Source: Hippopus hippopus (lineage: Eukaryota > Mollusca > Bivalvia > Cardiida > Cardiidae). Taken from it: DNA of 64,000 nt. The DNA lies in assembly GCA_946811185.2 (NCBI GenBank), contig OX328102.1, positions 53,297,619-53,361,618 on the forward strand, written 5' to 3'. The notes beneath the pieces were generated by a model. It worked only from the letters and a program-made list of their open reading frames with translations. It ran no database searches and was not told the DNA's origin. Shown here piece after piece: positions 20,973-29,497 of this stretch. Positions within the stretch are counted from its first letter, which is position 1. Each line of letters begins with the position of its first letter. The position numbers and the translations under genes are program-made.

Positions 20973-21399
20973 CTTTTGGTTGCTTACGTCGTTCCTGTTT
21001 CGGCTGGCAACATTGACCCGGTATCTTTATACTTATAGGCATTGAACGTCATCTTTAGTAGCCAAATGAAGGTATCGACCAGATGGTCGTGAATTACGTG
21101 GCATCAGCTAAATGTCATATTTAATCATGTTCTCCGAGTTTTGATGTCTCTCGCAATTATTTCGCCTACGTATGAGTGATTTTCGTCATTTTCTATGCAA
21201 GGGGTGTTTTATCTAAAATTCTTGGGGGCGGGGTGAGTACTTAAACCACATACTGACAAAATCTAAAGCGGTTATTACTATTCATACATGGAAAAGCTTC
21301 AAGAATTGCATCACCTGTAAAACAACAAGTAAACAATAGATTTGAAAAACTGTGAATTACTTCTATGTGATCATAGCTTTTATTTAAAATACCATAAAA

Positions 21400-21402
<3 letters not shown>
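20973..21402. other. intergenic, nothing recognised
   Basis: No supported feature. Confidence 0.4.

Positions 21403-21490
<88 letters not shown>
21403..21490. repeat. (AG)n microsatellite
   Basis: About 43 AG units with one GGG interruption near 21455. Confidence 0.97.
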
Positions 21491-21495
<5 letters not shown>

Positions 21496-21639
21496 GTTTT
21501 TATCCCTTTACACACGGCATTTTCTTGATGTTGTTTCATTTATTCGTGGTCTGAGGTTTTACAAAACTTGGACAAAAACTCAGTCAAATCACTGAGGGAA
21601 GTTCACTAAGTACTGCGAGATCATATATTATGATTGACA

Positions 21640-22162
21640 AGTTGGCTTCTTTCAAAAAGAAGCCAGGAGAGGTCAGCATCAATGTTTTCAAATAGTTTAT
21701 TGGCTTTTAATTTCAATATATTCAGGTACATGTAAACAAACAAGTAAAAAAGCCGCTGCGTAGAAACCTCTTTTGCTTTACATGACGGTCATTTGACCTT
21801 CTTTCCGCCTTTTCAAGTCGCATGATCTTGTCCAGCGGTCTTCTTTCTCTTTTTTAACGAAAATCTTCTTATTTTTTCTTCTGCTTAGATTTATTTGCTT
21901 AATGAAAAATTACAGTTATTTGAGAGGTCATTTGCAATCATGGCAAATTAATATAACAAATCTTTTCTGAAATTCGTCATATAAAAATAAACCACGTCTA
22001 TTTCCTATTTCGGTTTTTTGATTTCGCTTTATTTACAAAACCGTGACGAAACAGACTGTGTATCAGAACAATTTCGCAAGAAAAATGGATTTAGACAGCG
22101 AATTCTGTGGCAGTCTGCCATTTAAACTCACCACTGTTGGAGAGGTCTGATGACCTCTCCAA
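21640..22162. repeat. segment bounded by two perfect hairpins
   Basis: GGCTTCTTTCAAAAAGAAGCC at about 21644-21664 and GGAGAGGTCTGATGACCTCTCC at about 22139-22160 are perfect stem-loops. GGAGAGGTCAGCAT just inside the left hairpin repeats the sequence of the right stem. Possibly a ~520-bp non-autonomous element; family unknown. Confidence 0.4.
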
Positions 22163-22497
22163 TAAGTTTTCCTTATCAAATTTTGTATAACTGTAACGTG
22201 GATATTTGTTGGTCGTACTCCACAGCTCTCACACTCTCAAATTTGTAGGCCCTATACAGTGAATCATATTTTTGTCGCATTTATTCTATTACAGGTAAAC
22301 AACTGACGATGACCTGACTTACAGAAGAGGAACTTAAGATAACCTTACTTCCAATCCTATTTATATAATTATAATTTTAATTTTAGAATACAAACATGTA
22401 GGTCTATATTTACAAACTTGAAATAAGAAAAAAGAAAACGCGTGTTTCTTGCGGTTTTACCGGTACCATCTATTTTTCTTTCAGTGAAATCTAATTG

Positions 22498-22734
22498 TCT
22501 TTTTACCAAAATTTAGCCATGATTACGAGACACAATTTAAAGACCCCGAGGAAGGAGATTTTTGAAAACATTGTACATAAAGGAGAAGATGCTGGTAACC
22601 ACTGGCAATCTTCTTCTTTTCCTGCAATTTTTTTCTGCCGTTTGAGAAACAAATTTCATATATTTTCGACAGATTTTCGCCTTGCCCTCACCGAAAGTAT
22701 TTTGTCGATGACGAATCAAATCTGGCTGAAATAA
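22498..22734 (+). mobile_element. TTAA hairpin MITE (degenerate)
   Basis: TTTTTACCAAAATTTAG at the left end, arm A AAGACCCCGAGGAAGG, TTTGAAAACATTGTACATAA, GGAGAAGATGCTGGTAACCA and arm B with TTTTGTCGATGACG. Confidence 0.6.
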
Positions 22735-22737
22735 AAA

Positions 22738-22929
22738 ATACATTGGGTGGAAAACAGTGTGCGAAAAGAATAAAATGCTTGTTTCCAGTATTTTCCTTTT
22801 TACCACATTTCTTTCAGATGCCCTCATACTTAGGGTCGTGGCACGGCATTGTTTGATAAGGGCTTAATTTTCTCTTTGCAAGTGCTTTCACTGTGGACAA
22901 GTCTAAAATTTTGTCGTAAGAGGATTTAA
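22738..22929. mobile_element. two half copies of the TTAA hairpin MITE, fused
   Basis: A core plus arm A ends GCATTGTTTGATAAGGGCTTAA at 22866. The same TTAA starts an arm B half (TTTCACTGTGGACAAGTCTA, AAATTTTGTCGTAAG) ending TTTAA at 22929. Confidence 0.6.
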
Positions 22930-23300
22930 AATTCACCGTGATTGGGGGGGAAAAAAAAAACTATTTACATGCCTCTAGGTATGAAATACCATATCTAAAA
23001 TAACATGTAAACTCATCAAATGGTCCCTCCTGAAAGTTAATCAAATCAGTGTGTCCCTAGAGTAAATCAAAGTGCTGTCAGCACTGTAATCTGTCGACAC
23101 TGAATAACCACACTGTTTTGAAATTCACAAATCAAATGGTAGTTGTTTGAACTGTGTATGGGAGTAAGAACCCCATGTTATATTGCCTTTTATACTGGAT
23201 TAGAACCTTAATAATGGATAAAGAAATCCATTCTTATTCTTGCAACTTAGGACTATGTGGAAGTTATCTAATTCAGTAATAAATTGGTTGAGTAATTGTT
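22930..23300. other. intergenic, nothing recognised
   Basis: No supported feature apart from short homopolymers. Confidence 0.4.
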
Positions 23301-23302
23301 TG

Positions 23303-23478
23303 TTTTGTGTTTTTGGCCGCTTTGAACATTATTTCAGTCATATCGCAGCGACAGCTTTCCTATTCATATTTGTCATGGATTTCACTAGTACTAGGCAAGG
23401 GCTCTGAGGTATCCTATCTGATGACACTCCCACGAAAAACACAGGTGTCGAATCCTATACCATACAACTGAGGCACCT
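23303..23478 (-). mobile_element. tRNA-derived SINE (diverged)
   Basis: On the minus strand a B-box-like GGATTCGACACC follows GGTGCCTCAGTTGTATGG. The far end is the family tail GATATGACTGAAATAATG. The middle differs from the SINE at 581-906. Confidence 0.55.
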
Positions 23479-23689
23479 AGGAACCTTTTTTTTAAAACCT
23501 GTCTTTTACAAATTAGTAGTTTAACGGAATGGTCTAAGTAGAGATTTGCCAGCCGTCAGCAATATAATGTAAAAGATACGGGATTCTAATCAGCAATACG
23601 TATTACAAAGCTTTAGACAGCACTCTTACAAGATTATCAGTACCTACCAGCCTTTTACTAAAGAAAAAAAAAACAAAAAAAACCACGCA

Positions 23690-23722
23690 CACACACACAC
23701 ACACACCCACCCACCCACCCAT
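23690..23722. repeat. (AC)n(CCCA)n microsatellite
   Basis: A CACACA run followed by four CCCA/CCAC units. Confidence 0.95.
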
Positions 23723-24131
23723 ACACACAATTTAATATTCTTTATTATTGTAACTTTAGCATCTTTGGTAACTTTAATATAGTTATAAGACTCACTTTTC
23801 TACCAACGATTGGAACACAGAGTGTACTATAGCACATTGCCAAACTCTTAATAATATCCTTAGTTTTTTTACTTTTAAATAATTTGAATAAATCGTATAA
23901 AATGTGTTTGCATTTTGACTCCCGAATTGTTTATTTTTGGCCGCTAGTGGGCTATCTATTTCTCCATTTTTGACAAGCCATCGTATTTATCGAGATAAAT
24001 TGTCCTCCCCAATATTTTTGGTTGACTAAATCGTCCTGGGCCGAATCACCCAGGCCAAAACGTCTGCTTGCCAAATTTTCCAACCGTACTTCTAAAGAAT
24101 GTAGCTAATATCGACGTAACCGTCATCTCTT
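23723..24131. other. intergenic, nothing recognised
   Basis: AT-rich, no supported feature. Confidence 0.4.
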
Positions 24132-24352
24132 CACCAACAAACTTTTAGACTTGTCAAAATCGAAAGCACTTGGACATTACGAATTGAATTTGACTGTAGC
24201 CCAAATGATGAGTTGAATCGTTGAAAAGGTAGAAAACATCGTGGTAAAAGGAGAAAATGATGGTTATCAGCATCTCCCCCTTTTCTGCAATGTTTTCAAC
24301 AGCCTTTTCCCTCAAGGTTGTTAAAAAATGGGATTGTGTGGTAAAAAGTTAA
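24132..24352 (-). mobile_element. TTAA hairpin MITE
   Basis: Arm B TTAGACTTGTCAAAATCGAA, core GTAGAAAACATCGTGGTAAA, GGAGAAAATGATGGTTATCA, and arm A ending TGTGTGGTAAAAAGTTAA. Confidence 0.75.
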
Positions 24353-24836
24353 AACTCTGAGTTAATCTACTGGCCGTTTCCAATCAGAAAACCAATATCC
24401 AAACATTACAATTTCATTTTTTTTTTCATACAGATCTATATCCTATGTGAACATACAATTATGATCTAAGATATCTACCTGTGTAATATTGATCTGCACT
24501 GCTCTCAAAGGACAGTCTAATCTTGATCTTTTATTCAAGGTCTGCAAAAGCAACTTTTCTTGACCTTTTCCAATACAGGTCATGTATTTGATTCATTCTA
24601 ATAAGCGAGGAGCATAGCTACAGTAAACCGTGTGCTCTGTATCTGAAAAACAGGACCTTGTGGAAAGAATGAGAATGAACTGATATGAAGTATTTGATGA
24701 GACATACATGTTGTTGAGAGTTTTACCTTAAGACCCTGAATTAACAAAATAGGCATTTCAAGCTTGGAAAAGCAGCCTAATTATTGAAGGGCCATTGCTG
24801 TCTTCTCTAGAATATCTCATAGAAAAGCTGGCATGA

Positions 24837-24892
24837 CAGATCCAAGATCTGACTGCATGTTCTATACAGTATGGTCTGAATCTGTACTCTCC
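24837..24892. mobile_element. GATCAGACTGCAC palindromic mini-MITE
   Basis: GATCCAAGATCTGACTGCAT faces TATGGTCTGAATCTGTAC across a short loop. Confidence 0.5.
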
Positions 24893-25702
24893 GCAAAGGC
24901 AACATAAGTTGCGCTTAGCCCTCTAACGAAAAATATCTTGGAAAAAACACATGCTCTTAAACTCACGGGTGGTAAACGGGGCAACTAGCTCCAAAAGGAG
25001 TCGATAGTATTTTGTTGCCTCGTAACATACGGGTATTTGCGTGCTAGTTGCATAGATAGAAAAATTGTCAACAAAGGTAGGTGTCGATTACTTTAATCTT
25101 TGTTTATTTCCATAGCGGAGACCTTTTGAAAAATCCGGCAATGCTATGCGATATAAAAATGACTAAACTTTATTCACCGCTAGCATATGGCATATAAGTA
25201 TGCAGCGCTTAGATAAAATCTTGGACAAACTTTCGAACATCGAGCGGTAAAACTGTAAATCGGAGATTTGAAACTACGGATTTCCTCATTGAACGTCCAA
25301 TATATAGCCACTACAATACCTGATGCACCTTCCCTATTAATTTCAAGCCCAGGGAATTACGAAATAACAAAAATTGAAAATTTTAGAAGTCGTGTATGTA
25401 GAATAATAGCTGAATTTGTGTGCGGGCTAGTTGCCTAGCCCGGGGGGTAGTTGAATAGACAAGGAGGTAGTGGCCTAGTAATTAAAATTCAGTTAACCTA
25501 TTTGCCCCAAATCAGCACCGTACAGGGTAATTCAACAAGTAATTTTACTTAGCTAGGATTCTGAACATATTTTGGAACACACGAGTTATATATTCTTTTC
25601 ATTTCAGAATTTTGAGCTTAGTAAAATTTGTAATATGCAAGTGCTTTTGACACTGTCTAAAATTTGGCATTTGTACTTGGATGACTATGCTATACTTGAA
25701 AT

Positions 25703-25911
25703 AGGAATAGCGGCGGACTCGTGACCTGAAAGGTGTCGAGGGTCGCGGGTTCGAGTCCCGGCCGGGCCGCTGGTCACGTGGGTATGTCCTTGGACAGCGC
25801 ATTCAGAGTCCCAGCGTAGTACTGTCGATACCCAGAAAGCACATGAGTTAGTGAACTTCGCCGTGATATAACTGAAAGATTGTTCGAAACGGCGTAAAAC
25901 CCCATTCAAAT
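25703..25911 (+). mobile_element. tRNA-derived SINE
   Basis: The tRNA-like head GCGGCGGACTCGTGACC contains a textbook B-box GGTTCGAGTCC, followed by GTGGGTATGTCCTTGGACAG and the tail GATATAACTGAAAGATTG...GGCGTAAAACCCC. It lies inside the long-TIR element and is younger than it. Confidence 0.7.
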
Positions 25912-25932
25912 ATATTTTTCAGATGGGTGTAT

Positions 25933-26160
25933 TCAAAGGAAAAACTGCGACGGAGGCATTCTTGTCAAGTAGAAAACATGAGTTTTTAATGTTGTTTTTG
26001 TGCTGAAATGTCTTTGGCATATATGACATACAGTCGATGATGGATCCTGGTGAGCATTTTTCGAGTGTTCTTTTAGCCTTGATTTGGCTGAGTAGCTCTT
26101 TGGACACTCTGAACATGTGTACCGTGAAGAATTTGGAATTTTTGACATCTTTGCTAGTTT
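25933..26160 (-). pseudogene. captured C2H2 zinc-finger exon fragment
   Basis: After acceptor ATCATCTTTTCAG (to 26161) an open frame runs to a stop at 25933. Finger 1 is complete: YTCSECPKSYSAKSRLKEHS then KNAH (C-x2-C-x12-H-x4-H). Finger 2 begins VCHICQRHFSTKTTLKTH but lacks its last His, as if the exon were cut or ended there. A GTGAGT donor on the same strand at 26344-26349 could pair with the acceptor as a ~190-bp intron. Location between long TIRs suggests transposon capture of a host gene piece. No start codon or full gene is visible. Confidence 0.6.
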
Positions 26161-26361
26161 CTGAAAAGATGATAAAGATATATGTCAAATTTAACAAATT
26201 AAAGTACTTTAAGGGGGTGCATCAGTTACATGCATGATAAGGATACCACCCATCCCTTGCAGTTTTTCAGTAGAACAACAGGCACTCGGTTTTCCGATCT
26301 TTTAACAAGTTGCCAAGTCTTAGGACTGTATATAAAGTAGCCTACTCACGTTTTTGCAGCT

Positions 26362-26751
26362 GCTTTTTTCTCAGTTTACACTGTCGTCATGTTTGGGCTG
26401 TGCCAATTTCTAATAAGGGTACCAAGGATGTCGGAAACCTTTATAGAAATGAACGCAGCACCAACGTGGAGTCAGTATAAAATTCCGTTGCTAGAAAAAA
26501 ATGGCAGCTGCGGAACCTTGTGTATTTTATTGATCTCAGTATTTGTGAGTTGTCAAACATCGGGAAACCGAGTGTCTGTGTCTCGGACACGCCCACTTGA
26601 AAATATTATATAAAGTATTACTTAGTCATCCGATGACCGAATGACAAATTTAGACAGGGTCGAAAATACAAGCACTGGCAGACGATAAATATTACTAAGC
26701 TCAATCTGAGATAAAAGCTGACTCATGTGTATCATTTGAAGTACATATATC
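26362..26751. other. interior of long-TIR element, nothing recognised
   Basis: An ORF on the plus strand here has no recognisable domain. Confidence 0.35.
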
Positions 26752-27277
26752 AGGAGGCAACTACCTCCTTGTCTATCCAACTACCCCTTGTGCTAGGCAA
26801 CTGGCGCGCACAAAAATATTGCCAGTATTCTCCACATACAAATTCTTTAATTTCCAATTTTTGGGTTTTTTAGTCTTTTATGGGCTTGAAAATACCAGAA
26901 AACGTGCATCAGGTAGTGTAATGGCCATATGTTGGACGAATATCTAGAAAATCCGTGCTTCCAAATCTCCGTGTTACATAAAGTGGCGGGTTTGCAGTAC
27001 TGTGTTCAAAAGTTTTGCCAAGATTTTATCCAAGCGCTGCATACTGATATGCCATATGCTAGCGGTGAATAAAGTTTAGTCATTTTTATATCGCATAGCA
27101 TTGCCGGATTTTTCAAAAGGTCTCCGGTAAGGAAATGAACAAGGTTTAAAGAAATCGACACCTACCTTTGTTGACGATTTTTCTATCTATGCAACTAGCA
27201 CGCAAATACCCGTATGTTACGAGGCAACAAAATACTATTGACTCCTGTTGGAGCTAGTTGCCCCGTTTACCACCCGT

Positions 27278-28049
27278 GTAAACTTTTCCCTGGTCCGTTG
27301 ATTCAGACATGGAGAATTATATCTTAAGTGAGCGTATTTATGTTGCAGTTTCAGCCCCCACCCCCCCCCCCCCCGGTGAAAATGTTCTATTTAACTCAAC
27401 CAAATAACAAAATTTTATAATAAAAATTGTTCATATGGTGAAGAAAATGCTGTTGGAAAAAGAGATGATGATGGTTACAAGCATCTCTCTCTCTTTCCCA
27501 CTATATTTTCAAAGTCCTACAGGATTGTTTTATCAAGGGTCAGCAAACTGATTCCAGTCTAAGCTCATCAAGAAGAAACACGTCAGTGACCGTACAAAAT
27601 GGTAGTGCCGTGTCTCTAAGGGGTTATGAAAATTTAACACATCTGACGCTGAAAAGTGGTTACTCAGATATATATGCTGGTCAGTATTGTGAATGGACAG
27701 TCTGGCTTGTAACGTTGCAGGCGTGGGAATCACCAGTCCATTCTGAAAATGCTTACGTAATGACCTCTCCGCTACTTAGAAGTTAGAAGTCATAACCCTT
27801 ACACAAGTTTACATCCCTTTTCCTCACAGCTTCACACTTTTTTGTCTCACTACGGTTAAACAACCCATGGCCAATCACTATTTTAAACCTACGCCTGTAA
27901 CGAGTTGCATTTACATCACTTTGCTCTAAAGTAGTACAATCTAAATTTTTAAATTCTTTATAGCAATATTCCGTATAAACTCCTTTCTGTAGTGATTTTA
28001 TCTTTTCTCCAACGCTAGATGACCCATGAACTTTTCGACACCTGCAACA
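27278..28049. other. intergenic with a worn TTAA hairpin MITE
   Basis: Around 27399-27545 AATAACAAAATTTTATAA, GAAGAAAATGCTG and AGGATTGTTTTATCAAGGG are remnants of the MITE. The rest shows nothing I can name. Confidence 0.4.
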
Positions 28050-28200
28050 TATACGGACAACACTCGTCACAACTCGGCCGATCCCGTAACCACTTATATA
28101 GTGACCAACGACCTACTCGAAGTTTGCCGAATAATATAGACAGTCGACGGCTACCTGGCTATAGAATGTGTTTACATCACGCGATTCGCTCTCGTTTCAT
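28050..28200. repeat. dispersed repeat, pair of 9175-9330
   Basis: Shares ACTCGTCACAACTCGGCCGA and neighbouring diverged blocks with 9175-9330. Confidence 0.5.
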
Positions 28201-29144
28201 TCATACAATGACTCATTAACTCTGACCTCATTTTTTATTATAACTGTTTTGAAAGTAAACTGCTACGAGTTTTTCGATTTCTGCTCGCTAGACATTTTGA
28301 TTAATGTAATATGACAAAATTCAACGCTAAACAAGTTGTAATCGCCGTTTATTGCATAACTGAAAATCTGAGAACGGGATTACTTGACGCCTGTTTACTA
28401 GGATTGTTTACTCATTCTTGCGTTCAACCGAAAGCAGTATTTGTAATAAGGTCACGACAGGCTTGTTAAGCGTTGTAATGCTGTAAATGAACGCTGTTAC
28501 GAGTTGCAGTTACAAAAGTTTGCCCTCAGCGGACGGGTTTCCGATATTTGTGGTCTCTCTAATCGTCCGGCTCACGCCGACCGATTAAAAACTATCAGTG
28601 TTAATGGTGGTTACTAGCCTGGGTCCAGGCGGTAATAATTTCTTACTTACTCCGTATCTTACTTACTCGGTATTACACTCTCCTGGTCGTGGTCCGCTAT
28701 ATCTTCGGCAGACAGGCCTATATCTGTCATTAAAAAAGAAAAGAAAAAATGCTTCCGTCATTTTGACAAAATATAGCCCGAAAGCACAGTTCTCCAACAC
28801 CATACTGATTTACAGAATATGGGCATTATATCCCCTTCTTCAACTGATATATTCCATCGGACTCTGCAGGGACATTCTTTGCACAATGGCGGATCTGAAC
28901 TGTTCTAGGCCTATAAATAGGAACAGCTGTATATGTCGGAATGTAAAGCTCTAATTCATATGATTTATTCTATACAGACAGTTAAAAAAAAAAAAATAAC
29001 AATTATAGAGCTAGATCTATGTCTAACTTACTTAAAGTAGATCTATCAACTTTTTTAGCACTCACGGATTTCTTCAACTTGTTTTTAATCCGCATACGCA
29101 TGCATTAAAAATTAGGTACTTGTTCTTTGATTAGATTTATCCCG
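28201..29144. other. upstream region of HBP1, no gene recognised
   Basis: Several short ORFs without domains. No repeat family recognised. Confidence 0.4.
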
Positions 29145-29378
29145 TTAGTCACGGAGTAGAAAGAAATGATGAGAATTTCTGTTAAAAAATAACAGTTTCT
29201 CTTTGTCTGGCAGCCTGATTCTTTTACAGCCCTCTTTCATCAGATCCCCACATAAAACGATAATTGAATCGTCGACTTCGAAAATTTGATTTTGGTTATT
29301 TGCAAATCGTATGCATGAAGGTTTAATGGCCTCCGTACAATAACAAAACGTTAATCGTCTGACAAATTTAGCCAACAT
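29145..29378 (-). CDS. small ORF (77 codons), head-to-head with HBP1, hypothetical
   Basis: The ATG at 29376-29378 is 104 bp from the HBP1 ATG and points the other way. The peptide (MLAKFVRRLTFCYC..., VDDSIIVLCGDLMKEGC) is of balanced composition but matches no family I know. It could be a small gene, a first exon, or chance. Its location beside three CCAAT boxes is the only support. Confidence 0.2.
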   Translation of the reverse strand: MLAKFVRRLTFCYCTEAIKPSCIRFANNQNQIFEVDDSIIVLCGDLMKEGCKRIRLPDKEKLLFFNRNSHHFFLLRD

Positions 29379-29405
29379 TCATTTGATATTCAAATTAACA
29401 CTCAA

Positions 29406-29453
29406 CCAATCGAACGGCAGAGTTAGCCCATCAACCAATCAAATAGCGCCAAT
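29406..29453 (+). promoter_or_regulatory. three CCAAT boxes upstream of HBP1
   Basis: CCAAT at 29406-29410, 29435-29439 and 29449-29453, that is 73, 44 and 30 bp upstream of the HBP1 ATG. Triple CCAAT in a TATA-less region is typical of NF-Y-driven housekeeping promoters. The 5' UTR would then be very short. Confidence 0.5.
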
Positions 29454-29482
29454 TTACTATATCGAAAACACCGGCCTTGAAG

Positions 29483-29497
29483 ATGGCGTCTGTTAGC
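29483..29497 (+). CDS. HBP1: HBP1 coding exon 1 (MASVS)
   Basis: ATGGCGTCTGTTAGC followed by a perfect GTAAGT donor; phase 0 matches exon 2. AAG precedes the ATG (A at -3, G at +4). It is a short predicted exon, so less certain than the others. Confidence 0.65.

Larger units (their letters stand above)
24965..27277. mobile_element. 2.3-kb element with ~510-bp terminal inverted repeats (foldback/Mutator-like)
   Basis: Left TIR about 24965-25476 starts ACGGGTGGTAAACGGGGCAA; right TIR about 26752-27277 is its inverted copy ending TTGCCCCGTTTACCACCCGT. The arms stay alignable for their whole length (e.g. GCTAGCATATGGCATAT vs ATATGCCATATGCTAGC). Flanks TTAAACTC and GTAAACTT share six of eight bases, a possible worn target duplication. 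The 1.3-kb interior has a SINE and a zinc-finger exon but no transposase. Long TIRs, a possible 8-bp duplication and a captured host exon recall Mutator/Pack-type elements; that class is inferred. Confidence 0.75.

Noticed and set aside
22498..22827. Short ORFs across MITE copies (also at 34430, 35000, 52400, 62300)
   Set aside because: They translate hairpin MITE sequence; the same peptides recur with every copy.
25709..25775. A tRNA gene with GGTTCGAGTCC
   Set aside because: Same reason: it is the head of a SINE with the molluscan tail at 25870-25905.
27783..28070. Cys-containing ORF on the minus strand
   Set aside because: No recognised domain, overlaps a dispersed repeat, and has no promoter or splice support.
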